From assembly GCA_030141605.1 (NCBI GenBank), contig JAQGDQ010000014.1:560001-620000 (forward strand): a stretch of 60,000 bases of DNA, written 5' to 3'. The stretch comes from Tubiluchus corallicola (Eukaryota > Priapulida > Priapulimorpha > Priapulimorphida > Tubiluchidae). Below the pieces are notes generated by a model. The model was not told the origin of the DNA. It saw only the letters and a list, made by a program, of their open reading frames with translations, and searched no databases. The translations under genes and the position numbers were made by a program. Below, in pieces: positions 10,910 through 22,740 of the stretch (positions are counted from its first letter, which is position 1; each line of letters starts with the position of its first letter).

Positions 10910-11105
10910 CCGATAACAAAGTCACTGGGAAAAAATCACTGTAAAAAATCACAATTTATTTTGGCTATCGTTAGGGTTAGGGTTTAGGCTAAGGGTTAGG
11001 GATAGGGTTATTTATTTTTTCTTGTGCCTTTTTTCCTGTGATTTTTTTTGTGATTTTTTACCTTTGACTTTTTATCATGTGATTTTTTAGCTGGATTCAT
11101 ATTGT
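10910..11105. repeat. GTCAC/TTTTTCC-flanked repeat with TTAGGG-like core, copy 3
   Basis: Left flank AAAGTCACTGGGAAAAAATC, centre GTTAGGGTTAGGGTTTAGG followed by AAGGGTTAGGGATAGGGTTA, right flank TTTTTTCCTGTGATTTTTTT and more GTGATTTTTT units. The core is in the opposite orientation to copy 1. Strong evidence that the TTAGGG-like core travels with this dispersed repeat rather than marking a chromosome end. Confidence 0.75.
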
Positions 11106-11640
11106 TCATGGCATTTTAGATATAAACTGTTAAACTACTAGTGACAATCGATGACAAACAAAAAATCAAGACCTGCTACAAAAGCCGCATCTTTTCGTCA
11201 CTGTCACAAAAGCCTGGTTTACGCTAGACAGAAACTGCTCTACCCGTAGCGTTCTTTTTAGAACATGTAATGCAAATAGTCGCACAACCAAGGTGGTAAC
11301 TGCGGGAAATTGATTTTACGTGACTGGGTCCTCGTGACTTGGTGTACAAAAGAGGTACACATTCAGGACCGAATTTTGTAATCTAGACCAGTGATTCCCA
11401 ACTGCTGTTCCGCGGCATACAAGTGTGCCGTGACAAATCATCAGGTGTGCCGTGGAAGATTCACCGATTTCACCTGACTGGTACTCTAAGACTTAGAGTA
11501 CCAGAGTCTAAGTGAACGGTGCGTAGCGACAGGCAGAACAAGTAAATGATCTTCCAATAGAGGGCAGTGTGCCAGCGCGATATGTCCGGCAGCTGGAAGT
11601 GCATAGTCATGCTGCGAGTGAGACAGTGCAGCTAATAGCG

Positions 11641-12033
11641 ATGGATAAATATTTGAAAAGAAAAAGTACTCAATCTGACCTGGGTCCTGAAGAAAATTCC
11701 GACCCAGATGAAGGCCCTAGCATGAGTACTGGTCAGAAGAAAGCAAACAAGATGAGCTCAAGACAATACAATGAAAGTTATCTTGCCTTTGGATTTACTT
11801 TTCCCGGGGAATTAAGTGCGTCAACTCCGCTATGCCTGGTGTGCGGGGAAAAGTTGTCCAACAGTGCCATGGTTCCAAGTAAACTCAAACATCATTTAGA
11901 GACAAAACACCCGTCACCTCAAAACAAGAATACCGACTATTCTGTTCAGCTGCGTGAACGGACTGAGAAACAGGCAGCGTTATTGAGGAAAACCGCCAAG
12001 ACGGGTGAAAAAGCTCTGCAAGCTAGCTACTAA
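11641..12033 (+). pseudogene. hAT transposase N-terminal fragment with BED-type zinc finger
   Basis: An open frame of 131 codons starting MDKYLKRK, which is how many ZBED5/SCAND3-like hAT transposases begin. It continues with a Ser/Asp-rich linker, then SYLAFGFTF, the finger C-L-V-C-G (first Cys pair) and [10 protein letters not shown] (His pair) around [11 protein letters not shown], and a Lys/Arg-rich helix ending KALQASY before TAA. Intact relatives continue into K-V-A-E-L-I-A-K; that sequence follows the stop (GTTGCTGAACTCATAGCC), so a point change or small indel ended the frame. An upstream start at 11569 is possible but the MDKY start fits the family. Confidence 0.8.
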
Positions 12034-12113
12034 GTTGCTGAACTCATAGCCAAATCAAAACACCAAGCAAAAAATAACTGAACTGAGACAAAATCGTGGT
12101 CTAAAGCTGAGCT

Positions 12114-12344
12114 TTGCTGATGGACAGTTTTTGGCTGACTGCTGCCAAGGAGTTCCCTATTCTGGGAAACAAAGCAATTTTAGCTCTTCTCCCTTTCTCC
12201 ACAACCTATCTATGTGAGCTGGGCTTTTCAAGCATGACTACTATAAAGACTAAGAAAAGAGAGAGACTCAGAGCTGTTGCGGAAGATCTTCGTGTCTGTC
12301 TTTCTTCAATTCCTGCAAGAATATCAGCTTTGCGTTCAACTTAA
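12114..12344 (+). pseudogene. hAT transposase C-terminal (dimerisation) fragment
   Basis: Reads [17 protein letters not shown], then [17 protein letters not shown], then IKTKKRERL and [12 protein letters not shown] before TAA. The LLPFxTTYLCExGFS and IKTKxRxRL blocks are hallmarks of the hAT C-terminal dimerisation domain of ZBED5/FAM200-like proteins. It lies about 80 bp after the N-terminal fragment, showing a large internal deletion of the RNase H-like catalytic domain. Confidence 0.8.
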
Positions 12345-12480
12345 CAGGCCCAGGTTTAACATTGAGTAAGTAAATTAAGACTAAATTTTCATTATATTTC
12401 TTTTTTGTGACATTTTTGTTTGGTGGTGTGCCTTGTGATTTTTCTAACGCAAAATATGTGCCATGGCTCAAAAAGGGGTG

Positions 12481-13589
12481 CATTTTTAATTGCAGGACTC
12501 CAACAGTACATGACACATATGTGGACTGTGATTAAAGATGTGAAAGCGACTAATGGTGCAGCCTTACTCTCAGAAAGAAGTTACGTAACAAGTTGTGAGA
12601 GAAGTCTCTACGTCTGAACGCGCCATAAGAAGGACGCGTTCCTTACATTCTCGGCAATATGAACGGGCATAACTCCCTGGTACGTACAGTAGCTGTTTGT
12701 TGGTTAATTACATCTAGATTACATAAACATGCCTGTGCGGTGAACTAAGCGTAAGATTTGCCAGAGTAATTTGAAATGTGTCAACAGACTCGGCAATAAT
12801 TACTAGTAAATTCATCAACTCATTTTGCCTAATTATCGGTATCGGCTAAATATAGAGGCAGACTCAGTGAACGTCAACAAGCTAACAGAATACTGAGCCT
12901 AGAGTACAAGAGAGAACTACAACAGTGTCGGTACATCCAGTTAAATTTTTGTATATAGTTTTAGATTTTTGATAAGTTAAAAAGACAGGTTTTTGGGTGT
13001 GCATCTGCAAACTCTGAGTAGTTTCTAGTTAGGAACTAATTTCATTGTTACATTGGCACATTTTAAAGAATAAATGGATAATCTTATGACCTTATGACAC
13101 CAAGAATCTTCAAATAAGTTTATTGACCCCAGCTCAAGCTCTAAAATCTTTAAAGAGTATGTAAAGGGCTCGTGTCTTACGAGATTTTTTGCATCATTTT
13201 AGATGTAGAACATGCACTGATTATTCAAATTCCTTAAACGTTTTTTGCGCATTAAATTTAGATTTGTTAGTGTAGACAGGAATTTCGTTCTGTATGCAAC
13301 GAAAAAGTTTCTTAAGGTTTCATGGATTCGAGACACATATGTCATTCATTATCGAACCGTAAGGAGAAAAATAGGCGTGAGCTATAACAACACAGTGTGA
13401 CAGCTAAATAATAAAATTGTAAACAAACAATAGCGTTATCTGTTGTTTTGCGATTCTAACGTGATTTAAACCAAAAATCTTGCACTTCAATCCCTGTTAT
13501 TTTCTGTGCCCGACAAATATCTCATTTGCATGACTAAATACTCAAAGGAATAGCAAAATTTTTGAATATGTATAAAATTACACGAAGAA
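12481..13589. other. Gene-free sequence after hAT element
   Basis: No coding exon or repeat recognised. Confidence 0.4.
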
Positions 13590-13690
13590 TAAGCGTCGTC
13601 GTCGTTGTTGCTGTTGCCAGTCTTGTTGTCATTGTCGTTGTTGTTGTTTTATCATCATCATCATCCTCATCGTCGTCTGTTCATCGGCAT
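13590..13690. repeat. GTC/GTT and ATC trinucleotide array
   Basis: Imperfect GTCGTTGTT run passing into ATCATCATC. Predicted Val/Ser-rich open frames here are repeat artefacts. Confidence 0.85.
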
Positions 13691-14464
13691 CACCATCTTT
13701 GTAACCACACACAACATAACGGCGACAGTAACAGTAATAAACGTTTTCATTCTTGCAGGCATCATGACATTTGCAAAACCTCACCAGTAATCCTACGCAC
13801 CCTGATTTACATTAAGCATTAATTAGTGCTTGGGTCAAATCAATTATTTGCCTGCCTGCAGCTGAACAATTTACCTGAATATACTGGCTTAGGGCAAACA
13901 GTTACTGCTGCAGATAATTAGATCTGAAAATTTCGGCCTTTCAATACCTATGATATGACACAGGTACGTAATATTACGTCATCGCAGCTTAATGCTTTAT
14001 GCACCTTCAAACTACATAATAGGGGTCATCGTACCTATAATAATTATTACCGTTTTTTGTTTTTACCCACAACTTTAACAACACAATGTTATCAGCAGTT
14101 ATAACATTTTTGTTAAGCGTCCTAAGGCGCTCTGCTCAGTAAAACTAGATTTTCTGCTTTCACTAGATGCACTGATTACTCATTGCGAGTACACTGTCTA
14201 GTGTTTCTTTTGTAAATGACATGCCTAGAAATTCGAATTCGTTTAAACCAGACAGGTATGTGGCCTATGTAACGAAAGTCCGTTTTCATAGAGCTTCGCC
14301 AAGCTATAGTTCGTGCTTGAAGGGGAAGAACAGCGAATAAAAACTTTCCTTACAAACTTATGTTACTTAATGTAACTTATCATTGCTTAACACTACACTT
14401 ATTTATTTAAAAGACCTATGTAATTTTTTAAGAAAGAAAAGACAGTTCTTAATAATCTGAAGCA

Positions 14465-14830
14465 TTCGCACCACTCGTCTAACGGCACTGCATCGCCCCA
14501 GGGTGCAGCACTGATTCACCAAAAACACATTATTGATCTTATTAATGATATAAAGTAATTTATACTTCTCTTTAATCAGCAAACGCTGTGCTACGAATGC
14601 TCTGATTATTTTCTCAAACTTTTTGCAATGTTTGCTAAATTTATTTCAAGCGACATACCGTAAAATCTCTGCACCTAGCGGTCATGGTGGGAGTTTAAAT
14701 TGCGAGTTTTGTAGTGCATTATTGCTGATGAAAGCCCTGTGCGCAATAAGTGATATAAAGTTACAATGCAAATTTTTTGTTATTATAACTTTATATTATT
14801 TATGAAAAGTGTTTTTTGGCTTTAAGTCAT
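14465..14830. repeat. Dispersed repeat, copy 2
   Basis: Same orientation and order of landmarks as 3948-4330, with many substitutions and small indels. The downstream part also aligns (AAGTGTTTT...GCTTTAA), suggesting a unit near 370 bp. Confidence 0.7.
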
Positions 14831-16259
14831 CCTGTTATTGCGTGAAATTACAGCTGTCAAAGATCTTGTTGTGAACTAAAAAAATCAAAGAGCTGAACAA
14901 ACGCGCTTTTATACAATTTTCATTATTTATATGATTGCTTCCTTGATTATACTGTGATAATTATTTCGTTTCTATTATTCATCAGGTTAAACAAACTTTT
15001 TAACGCACAAATTAGATCGGTGTATTTCTGTCACATTATATCACTGTTATAAGCTGCAAACGAACTACAGCAACGATCATCAACTTACCATCATTGGTGG
15101 GGTTCTTTATTGGTCGACTTACTCTTTACGTTTAATGGAAGAAAATTATTTTCTAAACTTTGAAGTTTCCATACATGGAATTTGATAGTAGAACAATGTG
15201 GCGTCAACGACCTTCAGAATTAGTTTCTCCTTGGGCAAAAGGTTTTGACAAACGTTTTTAGAAATCGCCCAAGCACAATAGTGAACGCGCACTGCATCAT
15301 CCCGAATTCACAATGCATAAATATATATTCTGTGAAATCTAGTTTCCGGATGCTATTGCAGTAGTTCTTGTAATACTTTTAAGCAATTTTGACGCAATCT
15401 GTAATCTTTTCAAAACGAAGTGACTTTTTCTCAACCTATCATTTTTGATACAAGAGAGGCCATTAAATTTTACATCATAAAAAAAATTTCCATCATCTTG
15501 AAAATTTGTCACGGATCATATAAATAAAATGGGCAGTGGAACCGCCTAAGTCAAGGTAAATTAAAGTAAAAAACTGTTTTATAGAAAGGTTGCTTTGATA
15601 ATGCTTTGAAGATTCAGGCCCTGGCATCATCTTCATCATCAACATTAATAGTAGGTCATGCCCACTCCCAGTTCCAAATAAAAAAAAGAAAAGCGGTAGC
15701 CGCCACAACGAGAAATCAATTGGTTCGTTCCTTTGTACACGTTCATTTATTCGTTCATTGATTTTTTCATTCATAGCCACTTGGCAAGAATGTGGTCAAA
15801 CATGATCAGCTGTTGTTATTGTTGTTGTTGTTGACAAAAGAATATTATTCATTTCTTATTGGCTGTCAATTCTTGGTAAACAGTAAGTAAGTGATGCAAT
15901 TTAATCAGCTGCTAGTCTAAGCTAATCGATTCTTGCAAGTAATCAATATACACCTTGCTATTTGCACAAGATACTGTTTTGTAAAAACCTGCTTAGAACC
16001 AGTTTAGAAACTTAGAGTGTAAGTAACAGTTTATCTTAAGACGGGATTTAAACAATGAAACACGGGTCATATTACTGCTTGCCGTCCATTCAGCATTGAG
16101 TAAAGAATAAATGCAATTCAATGTAATAAGGTATTAAAGAAACTAAATAATAATGTAATAAACTAATTCAATGCAAAAAGTAATGAATGGGTAATGAACG
16201 TAACAATAATGTAATAAAGTAATTCAATGTAAAGAGTAATGGATATAAGCTAGCTTTTT
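14831..16259. other. Gene-free sequence
   Basis: No exon recognised. A short stretch at 16100-16250 repeats TAATAAAGTAATTCAATGTAA-like units imperfectly, about three times. Confidence 0.4.
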
Positions 16260-16395
16260 AGGTCTCTAGCGCAGAATTCATGAATTGTATCATGATTTTG
16301 TATTAACAAAAACTGATTATCGATGCACATGTAATGCATATGTATATGTTTATTGCGAAATAAATCTATTGAATTGTGAATTGTAAATATCGACT
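16260..16395 (+). repeat. Probable retrotransposon 3' tail
   Basis: Ends TTTATTGCGAAATAAATC followed by an ATTGAATTGTGAATTG tail. This style of AATAAA signal plus short tandem tail is common at LINE 3' ends. No coding part remains here. Confidence 0.4.
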
Positions 16396-16689
16396 GTCCA
16401 ACACTGACAAACCAGTTTCCAATCACAAGAACTGGGCAAATTTGTAAGAGGATTAATTTTCCAATGAAGGCGAGCGATAAAATTTGGACTACATGGAAAC
16501 TTACTCGCTAAAACACACTTCTACCCGTTCAGGGTAATTGCGCCTGCGCATAGAGGTATGTAGCATTACAAATCTGCACTGAAAACTCATTGTTCTACAA
16601 TATTTACATCAACCCACATGTTGAGCACCGATACTGTTTCAGTGCCTGGGGTAAGGACGGAGTAAGCCTGGGGACCAGCAACAGTAACT

Positions 16690-17270
16690 TTGAGCAAAAA
16701 GAACCATTTAAATACGTTTCAGACAAGCACAGCTGGATCTCACGAGAGGTCCTATAGAATCCTTCAAGCTCTATTTACCAAAAAATCAAAGCTCGACATC
16801 ATTTATAAACGTACTTTGGCTTTTTCTAGAGCAAAACAGTTACCGTCGAATTTTTCACCATCAAAAATTGGTAGTGCCTGTAGCGTTAATGCTTTTAAGT
16901 CACAATTAAAGAACTACTTGCTACGAGGACTGCAAAGTATTTCACTTTTTATTTTTTACTGCAGGTTATGACTAATGTGTTAAGACTCTAAATGTTTATG
17001 TACATTGCCTTTACTTTGTGACTCCAAGTTAGTTCTTTGTACGTAATTAAAGAAATTTTAAATTTAAATTGGATCTTCATTGTATAATGTTTAAAGCTGG
17101 CTTTTTGACTCTGGATTTTAATTATTTTAGTGTAAATGTACCAGTTTATATTTCCTCCGATATTTGGTCTTAGAACTATAATCAATGTAAAAAGTGCGCC
17201 TCAAAGAAATTTAGTTGATTTACATTTAAATGTCCTCCCCTCGTTTAAGTTTAAATTAATAAACAAGCCC
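16690..17270 (+). pseudogene. LINE C-terminal fragment with 3' tail
   Basis: The frame at 16690-16971 contains RTLAFSRAKQLPSNFSPSK, then SVNAFKSQLKNYLL. The LP-x3-SPS...SVNAFKxxLKxxLL pattern is the usual end of LINE open reading frame 2 (W/KxLPxxI...FKxxLKxxL). An untranslated tail follows to AATAAACAAGCCCC near 17262. The 5' part is missing, as expected from 5'-truncated retrotransposition. Confidence 0.6.
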
Positions 17271-19552
17271 CAAATATCCAGGTGTGACTCCCAAAAGCCT
17301 ATCGTGTAACACTAAGTAGAACGGCTGGCAAAAAGCCTTTTTGGTGTTATGACGCTTATGAGTTCTATGGTAAGCTGCAATTTGTAACTATAATCGTTTA
17401 AACGCAAGAAACCGAAACTAAATTATAGTCCGAAAATTTTTTTGCACCATTGAGATTCCAAACCAAATTCGATTCTGCTTTCCGAGCTAACCTCAAAGAA
17501 AATAGTCCATCATTTTATTCAATGCTTTTGATGTTAACCGATACGAGTGGATCTTAATACCACTAATTATGTAATTATTATTAGATTCGATTTAACTATG
17601 GTCAAGTGTCATAGGTTAAGGACCGGGTGTGGTGATTGTGAAATTCTGATATCATGCTGTCCATACATCAATAATTCCGCCTTTGTTAGCCAATAGAAGG
17701 TTACCCTTGTCTTTTGCTTGCTCTTCTTCAATAAAATAGTTGGCGATTTTAGATACCTGGATTTTCGTTTTCGTTTTCCGGTGTTTGCGATAATCACTTG
17801 CAGCTCAGGTAGACACTCAATTATCATACTCTTATCCGTCTTCAAGCGTTATTAAACGTCTTCATACTTCACAGCTAACTGAATGAATGTGTTCATCAAC
17901 ATGGTGAGGACAGTTCCACGCCTTCCAGACAACTAAAATTTTTCCTAAACTAACTACTTCTTCCAGTCTTTTTTCTCTTGAAGCCCACGTAGGCGTAATA
18001 GTACGATGGTAGATATGTGTGTTTGTTTATTGAACCGCCATTACATACATTACATTGCAAACAAATAAACAAGACAAATTTAATCAACAGTGAAAGAGAC
18101 GTTTACAAGAGACACAATCCCCTTACAGAGGAATATTGTGGCTCAAGTGTAGAGTTAATTCATACAAATGTTAAAAATAGTTATTGCAACAACGTTACCT
18201 AAAGTAATATTAATAACTCTTTGAACAATTGTATCGAGATTTTATTTAAACAACATCTGATTTCTAATCTGAAAGGCTGATTCCAGAAGTTCGTGGCATA
18301 ATAGTAATTAGCCCAACTATAATACATGCTATGTGGAAACGTGTTGTTTATGCTTTACTGTAAGCCATTCCCGTTCGATAAGCATTTCGATTTGTCGCAA
18401 CTCAGAAAAACAAGGCCAAGCATGTTACAGTTTACGCAGAAAAACTGTAAAAATGTCTTTGACTGATCGGTTAGTCATGAGCATCTATTTGCCATCCTAT
18501 TTGCTGCCAATGCTTACCAAAAGTGGGGAAGATACTTCAAGCATGTTGAAGAAGAAGATTACAGTGACAGGATCAGCAAATATAAATATAAAGTCGAATG
18601 ATTCACACATTTTTCTTTTTGTACGTAAAAGCTCTTCAAGTTCCTTAATATACTAGGCGAAATGAGTTTCACTTTTCTGTCTTCTCTCACAAACGAGGTG
18701 CTAATGGCCCTTCTGGTTTGCCATCTGAATAAACCACTTGGGAAACTACTTTCTGTTTATAATAATATAAAGGCCTCAACCAAATATCTCATCGTAAGTA
18801 TTGTTCCGCTTCTGAGATACAGTGTTTGTGGTTAGTAATTTATGCTGCTGTGCTTTTCCGTTGTGAGATTTATTCACTCTGTCTTTTTGGTTTCTTCTTT
18901 ACGTTTGTATCCTTTTTCGTAAAGTATGATAATCTTTGTATATGTTAGTATTTAGTAATTTTATGGTGTTTTCCATTTGTAAACTTTCACCGACGTGTTC
19001 ACTGTTTTTCCTGATTGTGAGATTTTTTTCATCAATTAAATCATTGTATTAAGCAATGAGAAAATATTAATAACAAATAATAAAAAAATAACCGTGGAAT
19101 AAATCCATTATTGCGACCTTAACTCTTGGTTTTCTTCTGACGACAATACTTACAAGCACCACATTGGTTGTATAGCAGAACGTTAGAATAATCATTGCTC
19201 AATCTACAGGATCATAGTCCCGTTTCCTTGATTTAGAAGGAATGTCGATACGCATAGAGTTAGCCCAATAAAAATAAGACGCCATAAGACGCAATCTACG
19301 CCAGGGCGGAGTAGTTCCGCTATTCTTGAATCAATTTCTGTGTGCGTTATATAATTTTGCCGTTAACATGTAAATTAGTCATCCTATTAAATCGGGAGTG
19401 ATACTCACTTACCAGATTAAATGCACGATGATGTCTGTGTTGATCGTTGCACTGGTTTTATTATGATTATATTGATGTTTCTTTATTCTGCAGTGGCAGT
19501 TAAAGGAAGTAGACAAGATTTGCAGGAAATCAATTGAAAATAGAGGCAGAGA
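17271..19552. other. Gene-free sequence
   Basis: No exon, RNA gene or shared repeat recognised; the open frames of 60-107 codons here lack family resemblance or splice context. A GTTTGTTTATTGAACC patch at 18018-18040 resembles the complement of a retrotransposon tail. Confidence 0.4.
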
Positions 19553-19563
19553 GAAAGAGCGAG

Positions 19564-19619
<56 letters not shown>
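19553..19619. repeat. (GA)n microsatellite
   Basis: About 29 nearly uninterrupted GA units preceded by GAGAGAAAGAGCGAGAGCGA. Confidence 0.95.
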
Positions 19620-19621
<2 letters not shown>

Positions 19622-20640
19622 AGTATGAAAGGCATTGGGAGACCCTCGACGAAAGCGCAGGCCCATGAATATGGATCACAGTTCTTACGCAGAAAGATTA
19701 CGAAAACACGGCTCGCTCGTTAGTCAGCAGTAAGTGGTCTGATTTTACCGACCAACTAGGGCATGTTAGATGCCTAACCAAGCAATCCTAAATCTGTAGA
19801 TATTAGCATTGTTGCATAATTAACACCGTTGCAATTATAGCACTACTCTTTCTCGCGACCGACAATACAGTTCAGCAAGAGCGTGATGTACGAAATAGTA
19901 TACTGTTATTAAATTACATTGCTTGAGTATTGCATTAAAAGGAAAATAATCAAATGAGCGAATTTAATAAAAATTCTCACAAGTTGCATGGTGACCCTTT
20001 AACTGGTTTCCAGCCAAGACATTTAATATTCTCAATGAAATGAAAGCTGCATGAATTTAATTGACGTTGAATGGTAAATATTTGACTTCTGCAGCAGAAC
20101 AAAGATAACCGAGATGATTTACTGATTATGAAAATAAATAATTCACTTGCGGAAGTCCTAATTAGTTAGTGCTGCTTATGTACATTGTACAGAAAACATG
20201 GCAATTGCATCTCCATCATATATCGTATTTGCTAATCATAGTAATTGTATAATTCTCTATCAAGATCGCTGGTTTGTTATTTGCTAAGAAAAATGCCCTA
20301 TAACATACAAACGGGCCCTGTTATATGAAATGTGTCATTTCTGGATGGTCGAATATTATTAGTGGTTATGAAATGACAGGCAGCTTAAGTGCCTACAAAT
20401 GAATGACATAAGAATAGTAAAAATAACTTGGTTGATTAGCAAATAATCTCATTTTTATAATAAATCTCTTACATTTTATTCATGTAAAGATTTCACAGAC
20501 ATTTCGAAATTTCAACGTTAATTCGACATACTTAATAATCCTATACTGTAACATTGATAATTTATAATCCTAATGTCAAGATTAATATCAATAATGGTAC
20601 AAACCCACAATTAATAAAATCTAGAAACCAAAGCTAAAAA
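19620..20640. other. Gene-free AT-rich sequence
   Basis: Nothing recognised on either strand. Confidence 0.4.
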
Positions 20641-21064
20641 ACAGCGAATGTGAAAAGTTGGAACACACCTTGGATTTGAAGCAGGGACCTTTTATTAAAC
20701 GCAGACACCTTTGACCGCTAGAGTACCATATTCTTTAGCAATCAAGCCAGTATACTGCTCATCCCTATAGCTGGCCAGCCAGTTAAACATTTCCAATGTT
20801 AGATCACTAACGCTAGAGTGAGTCTAAGCAAGTATTTCAGGCTCAAATTTAATCAAAATTAAATGTAATAATTAAATTTGTTAGAATAACTCTAGCGTTA
20901 GTGATCTAAAATTTGAAATGTTTAATTGATTGGCTATCCGTGTGGATAAACTTTGTACTATCTTGATCGCTGGGGAACGTGGTAGTCTAGCAGTCAAAGG
21001 TGCCTGCCTTGTAAGTAAAAGGTCTTGGTTCAAATTCAAACTATGACCTACTTTTCGTGTTAAT
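20641..21064. mobile_element. 424-bp foldback made of two inverted tRNA-like SINE copies
   Basis: Left arm (20641-20827) and right arm (20890-21064) are inverted copies with about 75-80% identity by eye and a 60-bp AT-rich centre. The best-conserved arm block is TTAGATCACTAACGCTAGAG and its complement. The right arm reads on the plus strand GTGGTAGTCTAGCAGTC (A-box-like, near 20980) and GGTTCAAATTC (B box, 21027-21037), with TGCCTGCCTTGTAAG between, as in a tRNA anticodon arm. The left arm carries the same on the minus strand. Each arm therefore looks like a pol III-transcribed SINE head pointing outward. Confidence 0.7.
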
Positions 21065-21607
21065 TTTTTCCAAGTTTTGTTTCAAATTTAATAAATTGCC
21101 TGATAGATGCGAAAGGTCAGTATTTTGATCTCTCGAATTTACCGATCTGTACAATAGCGCATGCGTACTTGAAAGAAATTATAATTACACATTGCATGAC
21201 AGCATCAAATACTAGATCCATGCCATCTGCTCTCATCGTACTGTTCATTTTAAGTTAAACAAAGTGCTTATCTGTGTCAGCGACCATTACCCGGCTTCTG
21301 CAAGCATCATCAGTCAGCACATGACACTAAGCTAATGAAATGGTTTCCTATATCCGTCGCCTATGGGGAGTCATCTAATATCAGTGCAGGTAGAGGGTAT
21401 ACTAATCGGTGCATTGAATTTTCTGCACCAAAAGACCTGTCCAGAACCAGCAAGCTTTCTTTTAACATTGGCACATAACTCTTAACTATTGGCACATAAC
21501 ATTAGTACATAGGCTTTTATAACTTTTGCTACCACTAATCTACTTCAGTACCTACTAAGGCTGAGTTCTGGAGATACCATGAGCCTCGGTTGTTTTTTTA
21601 TGGAACG

Positions 21608-21792
21608 CCAAACTGGAATTTAATGCTTATTTTTTAGTATTAATAAATCAATTCTGATTATAAACAAATCAATTTTCAATATTCATAACTGATTTATTTA
21701 TATTAATAAATGAATTATGAATAAACAAACTTGATTTATTCATATTAAAAAATAATATCAATATTCAAATTAAGCATTAAATTCCATTTTGG
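21608..21792. mobile_element. 185-bp AT-rich palindrome (foldback/MITE-like)
   Basis: CCAAACTGGAATTTAATGCT at the left is inverted as AGCATTAAATTCCATTTTGG at the right. The interior is built of TTAATAAATCAATT-type units that are themselves self-complementary. No coding capacity. Confidence 0.75.
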
Positions 21793-21959
21793 TATTTTCG
21801 TTACTCGGCAATTTTAACTGTTATTTTGTTGATTAAAATTCTGATAATAATGTTTTCATTGTCAGTTAAAATGATTATGCCCCATAAAATGCAACGCAAT
21901 GCAACACAACACAACAGGATGATGTTGTTACCCGAATTTTCATGTACACTAATTAGGAG

Positions 21960-22140
21960 GGTTCTCCAAACGTCTTATTTTATTAACAGGTACTAAGAAA
22001 ATGATATTTTATTGGCTAATTAATTAGTCCTGTATATATATATATATATATACAGGACTTATATACAGGACTTAATTAATTAGCCAATAAAATATCATTT
22101 TTCTTAGTATAAGTTAATAAAATAAGACGTTTGGAGAACC
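21960..22140. mobile_element. 181-bp near-perfect palindrome with (TA)n centre
   Basis: Arms of about 78 bp differ at only a few positions: GGTTCTCCAAACGTCTTATT at the left end and its complement at the right, through ATGATATTTTATTGGCTAAT and its complement. The centre is TCCTGTATATATATATACAGGA-like. The near identity points to a recent or gene-converted hairpin element only 170 bp from the palindrome at 21608-21792. Confidence 0.85.
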
Positions 22141-22695
22141 TGTATAATGCGCAGGACTTCACGCATTTTGTGCATCTGTCCGGCTTCACAATGCAGCTGT
22201 CAACGATCAAGACAGCTGGATTTCATCAAATATTCTATTAATCATTCCATGTCTAGTGGATTTATAGGATATCAATTGCCTGCAGTTAAATACAGCTCAT
22301 ACTCAGTCGGCCGTCCTGCAAGAATTATTTTTTATACTCAGCTTTCGCAGGGGTCCAAGCAGTAGTATATCATCTTGAGCCTGCATCAGTATCATCAATG
22401 AATCAGAATTGCTCTGAATTAGACTAGATTTTTGTGCTTAGAAGAATAGGCAGTTTTATGATTTTTTTTCACGACAGAAGATGATTGTGCTGCATTGTAA
22501 AAGAAGTGCTAACATAACCCAGTTTCGGTGACAGACATTTATCTATGAAGAAACACTTCGCTGCACTATATTAATTTCAGTGGACATTTACAAAGCATAC
22601 TTGAACACTTAATCTACATAATTGTACTGATTTTCAGAGTATGTATGTGACACTGGTCGCCCTCTTGGTTTATTTAACCTGAGTAACTACATATA

Positions 22696-22698
<3 letters not shown>

Positions 22699-22734
<36 letters not shown>
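22699..22734. repeat. (GT)n microsatellite
   Basis: About 18 uninterrupted GT units. Confidence 0.95.
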
Positions 22735-22737
<3 letters not shown>

Positions 22738-22740
22738 GTG

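Larger units (their letters stand above)
11389..12480 (+). mobile_element. Internally deleted hAT-superfamily DNA transposon
   Basis: Begins CAGTGATTCCCAAC with GTGTGCCGTG motifs, a terminus typical of hAT/Charlie-like elements, and ends in decayed GTGTGCC/GCCATGGCTC sequence without a clear closing CACTG. Inside are the N-terminal BED-finger part (11641-12033) and the C-terminal dimerisation part (about 12114-12344) of a hAT transposase. The catalytic middle is missing and only about 80 bp separate the two parts. A perfect 13-bp inverted repeat with a one-base spacer lies at 11478-11504 in the 5' region. Non-autonomous as it stands. Confidence 0.85.

Noticed and set aside
15493-15780. 95-codon minus-strand frame
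   Set aside because: No recognisable domain, low-complexity start (INERINER) from a short repeat, no splice or promoter evidence.
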